The position numbers and the translations under genes are program-made. Positions 38,579 through 48,877 of a DNA stretch of 64,000 nucleotides are shown here, piece after piece. Positions within the stretch are counted from its first letter, which is position 1, and the number at the start of each line of letters is the position of its first letter. The notes beneath the pieces were generated by a model, which saw only the letters and a program-made list of their open reading frames with translations, was not told the origin of the DNA and did no database searches. Source of the DNA: Ascarosepion bandense (lineage: Eukaryota > Mollusca > Cephalopoda > Sepiida > Sepiidae); the NCBI GenBank assembly GCA_037127315.1, contig JBBBDQ010001918.1:3127501-3191500 (forward strand), given 5' to 3'.

Positions 38579-39650
38579 GATTCCTAATGTTAAACATGAA
38601 TTTTAAAAAGGAAAACTTTTTTGAAGTTTTTATTTTGGTTTTACTTGCAAGCTTACTGATTAAATTTGATATTTACAATAAGCAAAATATTTTGCTGCAT
38701 TTTACACCAAATTTAATTTAAATGGATTTTGTTCTGATTATCAGCAAAATCAATAAAATTGTCCATATTGACAACACAACATAATTCTCTTTCTTAAAAA
38801 AACATTTTCTAAACTAAATTATATTTTCTGAAAAATTATTTGATTTAAATTTGAAGTAAGCTTAAATGGAACAAATATTTTAGTCTAAAATTTAGTAAAC
38901 AAGCATTTTCAACACGGAGATTGGTGTTTTTATGATTTGTTACACATTTAAAACTGTATAAATTATTCTAATTAACATTTTTAAATAATTAAAATTATCC
39001 TGTAAAAAGTTACTATTCATCGAATGTTTTAGTGTCGATAATATATTTTATTAAAAAAAACATTTAATTTTCAGTTAAATAATATCTTAATTTTATCGAA
39101 TTTTTATTCTAAAATTCAGCGTAGATTTTTATAAGTGTTTAACCAAAAAAAAAAAAAAAGAAACACAAAACAAGTGATCATTTAAATATACCGATAACTC
39201 TTATAACTAATAGAAACTAAATTAAGAGATACAAAAAGAATTTCTCGAAATTTCATGAAATTAAATGAGTTGCGTGTAACAGATGCGAAAAATATATTTA
39301 AAAAATTTCGAAGAATCGTTTAAAGATACTTTAATTCAATTCTAAATAAGTTCTAATAGATTGATTAAATTCCGAAAATATTCTGAGGGTTGCAAGATTT
39401 TCCGAATTCCGAAATAAACAATAAAGACTCTTTATTTCTCCCGATGATGTGTTTGAGTCCAAACACTGAAACAACCATATGATTGTAGAGAAGAGGACAT
39501 ATATAGAAAAAATTATGTACATGTTCTAAAACATAATTTATAATAAATATTCACAGCTCTATACATCATATATCGAGCACTGTTTTACATGAATGTTTTG
39601 GACGGGAAAAAATGTTTCTTTTCTCTCCTCATTCTATACTCACTCGGATA
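38546..39650. repeat. (TA)n then AT-rich AGGTACCT-like interior sequence
   Basis: TA run to 38575, then long AT-rich DNA with loose similarity to the AGGTACCT family interior (AATAAGCAAAATATTTTGC near 38673). From about 39320 it is unassigned. No gene. Confidence 0.4.
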
Positions 39651-39653
39651 TAT

Positions 39654-39654
<1 letters not shown>

Positions 39655-39719
<65 letters not shown>

Positions 39720-39729
39720 TGAACGGAAT

Positions 39730-39782
<53 letters not shown>

Positions 39783-39796
39783 TCTATGAACGGAAT

Positions 39797-39845
<49 letters not shown>
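39655..39845 (+). repeat. (TA)n(GATA)n array with ATGAACGGAATTA spacers
   Basis: TA run, then three GATA blocks separated by two near-identical spacers ATGAACGGAATTAGATAGAT. As at 16895-17284, block plus spacer was amplified together. Confidence 0.95.
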
Positions 39846-39846
<1 letters not shown>

Positions 39847-40225
39847 TGAATATATTGAGGTAGACAGAGAGATAAGTATGAACAGAGTTTTATATATATA
39901 TAAGTTTATATATAAGAAAGGGTAAATACGAAATAAGTTTTTCTTTTTTCCTTTAACTTTAGTTTCTGTATTTTCCGCGCATCTGCTGTTTGTCATTATC
40001 AGGCAGATGGCGCCAGTCGAATCTTCAGTCGCGTCCATCAGGTCCCGAAACTCGAAATGTCAATGGATGAAGCCTTTGCTTTACCAAACGTTTAGAATGG
40101 ATAGTAAGCAATAAATACCACAATAACAATAGGTCCATTTATAAATAGGACGATATACACTTACGGGTACAACAACGTGATTATAAACGAAGCTTTGATA
40201 TTTGGAAAGCAAATTTCAAGGTCAG
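39846..40225. other. No gene recognised
   Basis: Contains a short mixed-composition patch (39960-40060) in an 80-codon minus frame with no recognised domain. Confidence 0.35.
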
Positions 40226-40450
40226 GTGATAGTAATGTAGGTACCTCCACAGATTCGCTAAAAAATGAGCCTGCCATGATGAAAAATAATCCAAACTTGA
40301 CTAAAAATATATTGCGATATTTTTAAATGACAAAATTGTTGAACTTTGATAATATGCTTTCATTGTAGCTTATTTCTGACTGATCAATAATTATTTAGGC
40401 ACCTCTTCAGATTCGCTAAAAAATGAGCACACTAGGATGGGGAAATTTTT
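40226..40450 (+). mobile_element. Two truncated left ends of the AGGTACCT family
   Basis: ATGTAGGTACCTCCACAGAT at about 40228 and TTTAGGCACCTCTTCAGATT at about 40394, each followed by CGCTAAAAAATGAGC. Both are cut after about 50-170 bp. Confidence 0.7.
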
Positions 40451-40454
40451 TTTT

Positions 40455-41445
40455 TTTTTTTAATCATTTCACCCCGAGCAAGGCAGAAATGCCACTGATG
40501 TGCAGGGGGTTACATAAATGTAAAAAGATTAATTAGAAAAGAGTGAGGAGTACAAGCTAGTTAGAAAGGAACAATAGAAAGCTGAGAAAGCAGGTGCGAT
40601 GACAGATACATAGGTGGAGAGAAAGGGAATGTTATACAGGGGAGGGGAGAGAGCTAGAGTCCAGTGGTTAGTAGATGAGTATTAACTTTGCATTTAAATT
40701 TCTGGAGGTTGTAGCCGTCAGAAAAGCAAGAATACGGGAGTGAGTTCCACAGGCGGGAAGTGCGAGAGAGGAAGCTGCAGGAGTAGAATTGTCGTCTGCA
40801 TTTGGCTAACCTGACTGTGAATGGGTGGGACCCAGTTGCCAGTCTGGTTGCACGGGTAAACACCTGTTGAGGAGGCATCAGTGACTTAAGCTCATCCGAG
40901 CAGAAGCCATGAAAGTATTTATAGAAGAGACAGAGGGAGGCCACATTTCGACGATGAGAAAGTGGCTGCAGTCGAGTCGCCAGATCAGTACCTATCACAT
41001 TACAGACTCTCCTTTGGAGCTTGTCAAGAACACTGAGGAGAACGGCAGGGGCACCTGACCATAAATGGCAGCAGTACTCCATGCACGGACGGATGGTTGA
41101 CTTGTATATATGCAGGATGGATTCAGGTGGAAAAAACATCCTGGATCGACATAGTGACCCAATCTTCTTAGCAGTAAATTTTGCTATGGATTCAATATAG
41201 TGGTTCCATTTGAGGTCTGAGGAGAATCACCTGGTCCATGCTTATGGGAGGCAGAAGAGGTTGCCTGTAATGGTTGACAGACAAGAGCTTGGTCTTAGAT
41301 GAATTGAAGTTGACAAGCCACTTCTTGCCCCAGTTCACCACAGAGTGTAGATCCCGCTCAAGGTCAGCAGCGAGATTATGTCTGTCCGCCACGACAGGTT
41401 TCTTACTGGAGCGGGAGTATATTGTAGTTTTATGCCTCAAACCAA
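40455..41445 (-). pseudogene. LINE-B 3' half, best copy
   Basis: The minus strand begins near 41440 with DLERDLHSVVNWGKKWLVNF and SSKTKLLSVNHYRQPLLPP, the end of the reverse transcriptase palm and the thumb start. A frameshift near 41190-41230 leads to the 161-codon frame: PESILHIYKSTIRPCMEYC, LLSVLDKLQRRVCNVIG, LSHRRNVASLCLFYKYFHG, SRTSRLWNSLPYSCF and the final stop. The 3' UTR ends in the CCTTGCTCGGGGTGAAATGA tail plus A's (40447-40500). The catalytic palm and endonuclease are missing. Confidence 0.85.
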
Positions 41446-41564
41446 ATAAAAAATAAATGTATATCCGCTGTTATTAAGAGGAAAGAACCAAAAGATTCGA
41501 AATAATAAAAATGCAATAAAGCGAAGACAGTTTTTTATTAGAAAAATTTTTTTTATAAATAAGA
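41446..41564. other. Short unassigned stretch
   Basis: AT-rich junction between LINE-B and the Helitron. Confidence 0.4.
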
Positions 41565-42228
41565 CTAGCAGTATACTGGCGTTGCTCGGATGTAATGAAA
41601 GCTTTAAAACTAATCCATGGTTCTGGAGTTCAGACTCTTTGGACGTTGGCACGAAAGACTAAAATGCAATTGTTTTTTCCAGTTAAAGCGAAACCGTAGA
41701 CTGAAAGAAAAATGAATGGATGTAAGGCAAATTTTGATTTCCTTGTATCGATATCAAATAAGTTTTTTTCGTCTTAAACTAAATTTTGAAGGCTAAATAA
41801 GTCCTCTGAGTAAATGGTATCATGGCTGAGACTAAGAACTACAATTATACCTACTTAGAGCCAAATCCGAAGCAAAAACTAAAATAAAAGTGCTGAAAAA
41901 ATACAGACATACAGGCACATAAACAGACACACACACAAAAATCTTGCATTTTACATATATAAATATTATCGATTTTCTGCACTATTGTAAGAACTGCAAA
42001 CTTGAAACTTCTGAATATCGTTTCTTATGTCTTTATCTATGTGTGTATCAAATTTGATTAAAATCGGACCACTCCTTCTATAACCCGATTTTTTCGATTA
42101 TCGATTTTCGATATTTATCGGGGGTATCTCGACACAAAACCTAGCTAAGAACACTCGCAGATGCTTATAGTACAACTGTGTAAATTTTCAAGAAAATCGG
42201 TTGAGCCGTTTCGGAGTCTATAGGTAAC

Positions 42229-42271
<43 letters not shown>

Positions 42272-42295
42272 GTTCTATTTATAAATAAGTTTAGA
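41565..42295 (-). mobile_element. Non-autonomous Helitron, family 1, copy 3
   Basis: Reverse of the 13389 and 30591 copies: CTAGCAGTATACTGGCGTTG at the 3' end, CGATATTTATCGGGGGTAT inside, an (AC)n run 42231-42268 and AAATAAGTTTAGA at the 5' end. Confidence 0.75.
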
Positions 42296-42523
42296 TAGAT
42301 TTAGATATTAGGGACGCTATTGTTTAAGAACAAATTTTTTAGGAGAACAATTAATTTTTACAAGATTTTTTTTATTTTGTTTAAATTTAAATTAAAATAA
42401 TTTGTAATTTTTTTAATCTTTTTCATTTCTGTATTAATTTGTAATTTGTAGCTCCCACAACAAAAAAAAAAGCATTATTTAAATATGCCAGGAACTTGAC
42501 CGATAGAAACTAACCAATGCAGA

Positions 42524-42583
<60 letters not shown>

Positions 42584-42633
42584 CAATAAAATAATAATAA
42601 TAATAATAATGATAATAATAATAATAATAAAAT

Positions 42634-42677
<44 letters not shown>

Positions 42678-42970
42678 TTGTCTTATTAAATACAGCCCAC
42701 ACAGTAAGGAGAACTTTGTCTATGTAACGCTGATGATGATGGGGAAGATAGAAAAAAAACATGAAATGGAGCCATAACAACACGCCACGACCTGCCTTAG
42801 GTCTTCCCGCAGACTTGGTTGGTAGTGCGACCATAGCAGAAATCGAAACATGATGAAAAATGACATAATAATAATCTCGAAATTTCATAAAATTGAATGA
42901 ATGCTATTTAAAAAAAACAACATACTTTTTACAAAATTCTCTAAGAAAGAACATTTTCAAAATAATATAA

Positions 42971-42974
<4 letters not shown>
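42296..42974. repeat. AT-rich sequence with a (ATA)n array
   Basis: 42525-42673 is almost pure AAT/ATA with three small interruptions. The 137-codon minus frame (poly-Ile/Leu) is an artefact. 42674-42880 contains a CG-richer patch with no recognised domain. Confidence 0.85.
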
Positions 42975-43001
<27 letters not shown>

Positions 43002-43134
43002 GTTCTGAAAAATTTATTTAAATCCGAAAAAATGTTTTTATTGCAATTATATATTTCAAATTAATTTGCTTGGACACTATTTTTAATGGATACTCGTATT
43101 TGGGTGGATACACTTTTTTTTTTGTTTTCAATTT

Positions 43135-43330
43135 AAATAAATACGTCGGTTAATTCCAATTTCCTAAATTTCCGTATAATTTCGTAACATTGTCTTCCGT
43201 TGCGTTTGTTTGCATTAGGATACGAGCAGAAATATCCAAAGCGAGATAGATGCTTTCACAGAAATTAGGCGAATATGTATTTAAGGCTTAATTCAAACCT
43301 TGTCTTCCATGACACAAATGCATTCTGGGT
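43135..43330 (+). repeat. Partial ~375-bp unit without the tRNA-like block
   Basis: ATACGTCGGTTAATTCCAAT, TTTCCGTATAATTTCGTAAC, GTTTGCATTAGGATACGAG and AGGCTTAATTCAAACCTTGT follow the order of the 27.3-28.5 kb units and 37940-38100, then similarity ends where the tRNA-like part should start. Confidence 0.55.
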
Positions 43331-43429
43331 TATTTTCCTAAACAATAAAATAGGCCATTTTTCAGTTTCATCTGACTCAATTCCAGTCTGTCTTGTTGTT
43401 GCATCAAAACGCTACGTTCGCTTGGATGT

Positions 43430-43735
43430 CCGTTGAGGTGCAGTGGATATCGACTCGGAACGACAATTCGGGGTGTCGAGTTCGAATTCCAGTTGGATTC
43501 ACTTATGCACAAATACCCTTGAGAAAGATATTAATCCGTCTCGTCCCTCCACTTATGGGTTAAATAATAGGACAGATTGAGTTCTATAGCCTTGGCGAGC
43601 AAACAGTCTACTGCAGAAAGTCAATGGCTACCTACTGCGGGATAATCTACAAAGTTAGTTATGTCTGTTTCCAGATATGAGCGCCCAAAACATGTATCAC
43701 GTATGGCTCTTAACTGACTGATTGACGTTCGCTAG
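43430..43735 (+). mobile_element. tRNA-derived SINE (5S/tRNA family), near full length
   Basis: Box A-like GAGGTGCAGTGGATATCGAC (about 43435), box B-like GAGTTCGAATTCC (about 43479), then TCACTTATGCACAAATACCC, TATTAATCCGTCTCGTCCC, GGGTTAAATAATAGGACAG, the CAGATATGAGCGCCC arm and TATGGCTCTTAACTGACTG. No 5S-like part upstream. Confidence 0.85.
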
Positions 43736-43985
43736 TCAAAATTCACTCTTATATGTTAACCCCGATTCTTAGTTTGTGAATTTATGCCATATTAATGTTA
43801 ATTTGCCTTGAATATATTATTTACTTGATTTATATTATTTTTGGCCCCCTTTTTTTTCTTTTTGTTGTTTATTGCAAACTTTGTTTTTTTTTTTATTGAG
43901 CAGTTCTTCCATTTATTTACATTTAACCATGACCACCTACTCCAAAATTTATTTTTTAATTTATTAATATTTTTTATTATTATTT
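43736..43985. other. T-rich sequence, no gene
   Basis: Poly-T and TTTA-rich; the 75-codon plus frame is compositional and ends in the LINE-B tail. Confidence 0.5.
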
Positions 43986-43989
43986 ATTT

Positions 43990-44575
43990 TTTATTTTATT
44001 TTATTTTTTTAGTCATATCGCCCCAAGCAAGGCAGTTAACTGCCACTGGTGCGCAGAGGGTTACATAGGAAGAAAGTTATGAGAAAGAGTGACAGGTTTT
44101 AGGGGGTGTCAGGAAGTGGGTAAGAGAAAGATGAGAATACTTATGAGAGTGGAGTGAACGGAGAAAGGAGCACGAGAGAGAGGATGCAAGTCAGTGTGAT
44201 AGGAGATGATTATTAACTTTACAATTAAATTCTTGGAGATTGTAGCTGTCGAGGAAGCAAGTATATGGAAGAGAATTCCACCGGCGGGAAGTGCGAGAAA
44301 AGAATCCGATGGAGTAGAATTTGCATTTACATTTTATTGGTTTCACAGTAAAAGAGTGATAATCTTGTGGTTCGAGTAAATTCATATTTTGGGGGCACCA
44401 GCGAGCTAAGTTCATCAGAGCAGAAGCCGTGAAAGTATTTGTAGAAGAGACGCAGTGAAGCCACATTGCGCCGGTGAGAAAGTGATTTCTGTGCTGCAAA
44501 GTCGGGATCGATCACATTAGGAATTCTTCGTTGGATTTTGTCAAGGACCTCTAGGTGGATAGCAGTTATTATATT
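43990..44575 (-). pseudogene. LINE-B C-terminal fragment
   Basis: Two overlapping minus frames give LSHRRNVASLRLFYKYFHG, CSDELSSLVPPKYEFTRTT and FFSRTSRRWNSLPYTCFLD, with a frameshift between them. The tail starts at TATCGCCCCAAGCAAGGCAG (43 kb side). Confidence 0.8.
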
Positions 44576-44744
44576 TACTTACATTTAACTAATTCTTAAA
44601 ATACTCGTGATTTTTTATTTTCCGTTTTCCTGTCAAGATGTGAAATCATTCTAACCGTCTTTCCTTGTTGGGTAGCCAGAAGTTTCAAGCGTCTTGTTCT
44701 TATTTTAAGTAGAAGTGTCTTTTTGTTTTCATTACCCTTAAAAC
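44576..44744. other. Short LINE-A-like scrap
   Basis: CCAGAAGTTTCAAGCGTCTT and TAAGTAGAAGTGTCTTTTTG loosely match the reversed LINE-A C-terminus; too decayed to translate. Confidence 0.35.
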
Positions 44745-45050
44745 TTTTTTTTATATAATCGTACGCCCCAAGCAAGGCATTTTACTGCCACTGTTGTGCA
44801 GGGGGTTACATAGGAGGAATGTTATGAGAAAGAGTGACAGGTTACAGGGGGTGTCAGGAAGAGAGTAGGAAAAAGAAGAGAATACTGATGAGAATGGGGT
44901 AGACGAAGAAAAAAGCATGAGAGAGAGAGGGTGTAAGTTAGTTGGATAGGAGATGACTATTGACTTGCTGTACAAACTGATCAGTTTTAAGATCTCTAGT
45001 AGAGTCCTATCACTATTTACAGTGTTCGGACTGTTGCCCTCGTCTTTATT
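44745..45050 (-). pseudogene. LINE-B 3' tail joined to a reverse transcriptase motif scrap
   Basis: 44745-44960 is LINE-B 3' UTR reversed (CCCCAAGCAAGGCATTTTAC). Then, on the plus strand, 44962-45045 reads LYKLISFKISSRVLSLFT, the piece downstream of the first catalytic aspartate of a LINE reverse transcriptase, as at 46310-46410. Confidence 0.6.
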
Positions 45051-45094
45051 ATCATGTAAAGTACATTAATAGAAACAAACTGCTTTTAAATTTA

Positions 45095-45330
45095 AAAAAA
45101 AACATTTTATTATTAATGAGCGCCTTGCACTTGCATAGTTTTAGCCAATTGCTCAATATCGACAACATACTTTGTTACTTTAAATTGTAGAAGTTATTTG
45201 TTCAGACTTCGTGATATTATTTTCGACTGCGATTTTTTATTTCTGAAAATAGGAAGCTATCTCTGCTGGTATGAAGTGAGTAATATACCACTTAATAAAT
45301 CCCGGGCCTAATTGATAAAACAACAACTTT
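45095..45330 (-). mobile_element. hAT 3' region fragment 1
   Basis: GCCTTGCACTTGCATAGTTT and ATCGACAACATACTTTGTTA match the coding end and 3' region of the hAT fragment at 46932-47222. Frames are lost. AATAAATCCCGGGCCTAA closes this and the 46060-46310 copy. Confidence 0.65.
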
Positions 45331-45635
45331 TAGACAAAATTCGACTTTATTCATCAACATAGTCTTTTTCTAGGTTGATACACTGATTCCAACACTGATT
45401 CCAACACTCTAATAATTCGATGTCTTTTTTATAGAACGATTTGTCTTTGGTCGCAATATACGCCTCAGTTTCTGATATCACTTCTTTGTTGGAACCAAAT
45501 CTCTTTCCCTGGAGCATTCTTTAAAAAAAATATCTTGATTTTTAAAAATCTACCAAAAATTGAGTAATTATTGAATTTTAATAAAAAATTTTCTCTATTT
45601 AATAAAGGATAAAAATTATTTCATGAGGGCTCGCC
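45331..45635. other. Possible mariner-like scrap, otherwise unassigned
   Basis: CATCAACATAGTCTTTTTCTAG and TTGATACACTGATTCCAAC (short quotes) resemble the reversed middle of a transposase, but no motif can be confirmed. Confidence 0.3.
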
Positions 45636-45755
45636 CTAGATATCTGCAATGCCCTTGATATGGTGTGGCCGAGAGGATTGCTGTACATAGTGGTCAGCTC
45701 GGAAATCTATGGTAAAGTCTTATCACTATTTACATTGTTTAAACTGTTACCCTTA
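45636..45755 (+). pseudogene. LINE reverse transcriptase motif A scrap
   Basis: Plus translation LDICNALDMVWPRGLLYIVV resembles the AFDxVWHxGLL motif of LINE reverse transcriptases. The catalytic aspartate is retained within ALDMVW. It continues EIYGKVLSLFT. About 30 codons. Confidence 0.55.
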
Positions 45756-45995
45756 TGACTGACTGGGCAAAAGATTATCCCGCAGTAAGTTGCTTTCTGC
45801 GGTAGACTGCCAGTCAAGGCTACTGAACATAATCTGTCCTACTATTTAACCCATAACTGGAGAGAAGAGACAGATTAATAACTTTCCCAAGGGTATATGT
45901 GCGTAAGTGAATGCAAGGAATTCAACTGGAATTCGAACTCAGCTCGCTGATTTGTCGTTCCGAGTCAATATCCACTGCACCACAACGCCCATCTC
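45756..45995 (-). mobile_element. SINE body with tRNA head (5S/tRNA family)
   Basis: GACTGACTGGGCAAAAGATT, TTTCTGCGGTAGACTG, CCCATAACTGGAGAGAAGAG, GGAATTCGAACTCAGCTCG (box B-like) and CCACTGCACCACAACGCCC (box A-like), reversed. Confidence 0.85.
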
Positions 45996-46059
45996 ACGAC
46001 CAATATAGTTTTTCTATAATAGATTTTATATCGTGGTATATACAATAATACGTAAATTG

Positions 46060-46310
46060 TATTAATAGAAATAAACTGTTTTTAAATTTTTAAAAACTTT
46101 TTATTATTAAGGGCGTCTTGCACGTGCAAAATTCTAGCCCATTGCTCAATATCGACAACATACTTTGTTACTCTAAGTTTTACTAGTTATTTGTTCAGAC
46201 TTCGTGATATTATTTTTATTTCTGTAAATAGGAAGCTATCTCTGCTGGTGTGATGTGAGTAATATACCATTCAATAAATCCCGGGCCTAACTAATAAAAC
46301 AATAACTTTT
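46060..46310 (-). mobile_element. hAT 3' region fragment 2
   Basis: Parallel to 45095-45330 (GCGTCTTGCACGTGCAAAAT, CTTCGTGATATTATTTTTAT, AATAAATCCCGGGCCTAAC). Confidence 0.65.
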
Positions 46311-46415
46311 AGGCAATGCCTTTGATATGGTGTGGCACAAAGGATTGCTGTACAAACTGGTCAGTTCTAAGATCTCTCGTAGAGTCCTATCATTATTTAC
46401 AGTGTTCGGACTGTT
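46311..46415 (+). pseudogene. LINE reverse transcriptase motif A scrap, second copy
   Basis: NAFDMVWHKGLLYKLVSSKI in plus translation (preceded by AGGC instead of CTGC): the A motif with the catalytic aspartate and the WHKGLL segment. Parallel to 45636-45755. Confidence 0.6.
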
Positions 46416-46464
46416 GTCCTCATCTTTATTATCATGTAAAGTACATTAATAAAAACAAACTGCT

Positions 46465-46670
46465 TTTAAACTTTTAAAAACTTTTCCTTATTAATGGGCG
46501 TCTTTCCCTTGCATAGTTTTAGCCAATTGATCAATATCGACAACATACTTTGTTACTCTGAGTTTTAATAGCTATTTGTCTGGGATTCGTGATATTATTT
46601 GCTGTTGCGTGCTATGACAAATTGCTTAGCGTACCGTAGATTGCCAACCCCTGCATTGAAGTACTGTTGT
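46465..46670 (-). mobile_element. hAT fragment 3 with a terminal repeat
   Basis: The 3' region block (TCGACAACATACTTTGTTAC) is followed by AGCGTACCGTAGATTGCCAA and CCCCTGCA. Reversed this is TGCAGGGGTTGGCAATCTAC, a typical hAT left-end sequence. Confidence 0.65.
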
Positions 46671-46764
46671 AATACACCATAAAACCAATCGCAAAACTAA
46701 AATTAAAAATATTGAAACCATTTGCCTACATCAAAAGCAACCATACATTAAGTAAAATAATTAT

Positions 46765-47335
46765 AATCTAAGACAGGTGTCTGCAACCCTTTATTAACTA
46801 ATTGCCGACTTAGTCTTTTAAAATAATTCAATGTGCTAACAACATACGTATTTTTTATACAATTCAAGATAATTATACCTTTTCTACAATATATTTTATA
46901 TAGTAACATATGCAATAATATGTAAACCACATTAACAGAAATAAACTGTTTTTATTATTAATGCGAGTCTTACACTATTAATGGGAGTCTTGCACATAGT
47001 CATAGCCAGTTGCTCAATTTCGGCAACATACTTTGGTACTTTGACTTTTACACAATTTTCTAAATTTTCAGGTCTTAGGAAACTTTGTTGTGGACTTAAC
47101 AATGCTTTCATGTGAGAGGAAATTTGCTCACAGAAAGAAGTTGAACCAAAAGCCGAAAGATGAGCAAAGGCAATTTGCTTCAAGCACATGAAAGATCTCA
47201 GGAGGGATGAGAATAGCAGCACACTTTTCTAAATTTTCGTCTACTACTAAATTTTTAGTTCAACAAATCGTACCATTGGAAATTGCTTGGCATGCCACGT
47301 GTGGCACGCGTCTCGTAGTTTGATGAAATCTGGTG
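46765..47335 (-). pseudogene. hAT transposase C-terminus and flanks
   Basis: The 96-codon frame 46932-47222 (minus) reads LLRSFMCLKQIAFAHLSAFG, TSFCEQISSHMKALLSP, then VPKYVAEIEQLA. The FGST-CEQ-FS-MK pattern is the C-terminal dimerisation region of hAT transposases. A hAT-like end (ACAGGTGTCTGCAACCC) lies at 46773 and a second one (CATGCCACGTGTGGCACGCG) near 47290. Upstream DDE residues are missing. Confidence 0.7.
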
Positions 47336-48035
47336 TACATGATATATCTGTAGCTATAGGTAAAAGGTTAAGGCTATATTAATTCGGCCTTGTGTCATAC
47401 ATAGCCGAACTCCCTACAACTTAAAGATTATTCGCTATCATTCATAAGGTTGTCAGTAGGCTGGAATGTGTGGAAGAATGAAAGCATACATTTTGTATGT
47501 TTGAATAGAAATTTATTAAACAGAAAGAATAACAAGAATTCGCAGACTTTAATGTTCAATGAGAAACAAGTAATGAGTTAATGGCATCAAGAGTTGTAGA
47601 AATGTTCGTAGTAGTAATTTGTTCGAAAGAGTTAATGCGTACGTAAGTAAGTATGTATATTTTTGAGCGTTTGTTTGATAGGAATGTCTTTAAATGGAAA
47701 AGAAGAAGTAAAAGGAATCAGTGCAAGAGAAAAAAGGAGAAAGAGGACAAAGTGCAACGCGACCTTGCGTCTGAGTCGACTTGAAGTTTCTCCCGTTACA
47801 TTTTAGATGTGTCTTTCTCACGCTGCTCCCATCCGATTGTCTGGCTGGCCTTCTTTTCGACTTTTCAATTTTGCAAATCGCTCCCATTGGTCAGAAAACC
47901 AATTTAACATCTACTCGAGAAATCCGGTTTTGACTTTTTCTTTAAGCACATGGCCAGTCCTTATTCTATTTAGCAAAACTAGGATTTCACACGTCATTGT
48001 GAATTTTTGTAAAAGTTGAAGAAGAAGGTTGCTTT
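47336..48035. other. Unassigned sequence
   Basis: No repeat mate seen. Opposed frames of 65 and 70 codons at 47690-48019 overlap on opposite strands with no recognisable domain. The stretch 47800-47900 is GC-richer than average. Confidence 0.35.
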
Positions 48036-48039
48036 TAAT

Positions 48040-48290
48040 TCTTAATGTCCTATCCATCACATGTCCATTGATATTTTCCTTGTTTCATAGAACCACATTT
48101 CTGTTTCCTCAGGTCTTCTCTTCATCTGTGTGGAGAATGTCCAGTAACCATGCCACGTAGGAGGATTGATATTACACAGCAGAAGCTCAGCACTCTTTCT
48201 TTGCTTCAAACGTACTTTTCCCGTTCCTTAATATTTTGCTTAGCTTTTGGACGGCATCTATCGATATCCCAACGCTTCTCTGCTTAAAAC
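48040..48290 (-). pseudogene. LINE-A C-terminal fragment
   Basis: CATAGAACCACATTTCTGTT, TCTTCTCTTCATCTGTGTGG and CACTCTTTCTTTGCTTCAAA correspond to the reversed LINE-A tail up to the KDAFQKL region; many frame breaks. Confidence 0.6.
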
Positions 48291-48877
48291 AAAATAAAAA
48301 ATGTTTATCTTGACTGTTAACAGCTGATCACAAATAGCCTTGAAACAGCATTGTCTTTACAAAACAAATATTTCACTCGAACCCCCGACAAAACACTTTT
48401 CGCCATTATCTTTAAAAGGGCGGGAAACATTTAATTTAATGACATATGAATGTCCTTACCTTCTATTATTTCTAAGCGCGATCGTCTGAGAGTGTGCCTG
48501 TTTGTAGGTTGGTAAAAAAAAGTTCACACGAGTACCGTCCAAATATCAAACACACGAAACCGCAAATCCCGTCAGCCCCAACCAATAAAAATCGCCAAAT
48601 ACCGTTTATCATCGGAGCCAGATTGTCTTCTGTGCGATCTTCCTTCCCCGGGTTCAATTTATCATCTATTTAAACAAAGTTGCCCTTTTTTTCCTTTAAG
48701 AGTTTTAGAAATGAAAGGTTCCGTTTAACATTTTCAGAAGTCGTTAGAGCAGCAGGGAAATCATATATTTCAATTCAGATGTTTATATGAAAAGACAAAT
48801 ATATTCTGGGCGTCATGTACAAGTGATATTTATGTTACAAGAATAGAGGAAATTTTACAAGCATGCAGTATTTTATG
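48291..48877. other. Unassigned sequence with a short CG-richer patch
   Basis: 48470-48660 is CG-richer and covered by a 61-codon minus frame without recognised domain or repeat mate. The rest is AT-rich. Confidence 0.35.

Noticed and set aside
40654..41139. 161-codon minus-strand frame (and 54154-54663, 55600-56256) as host genes
   Set aside because: All three align with each other and with scraps at 28.6, 44.2 and 50.8 kb, and end in the same LINE tail; they are 5'-truncated LINE-B copies.
47690..48019. Small host gene in the GC-richer 47.7-48.0 kb stretch
   Set aside because: Opposed frames overlap on both strands with nothing recognisable in either; not enough to call.
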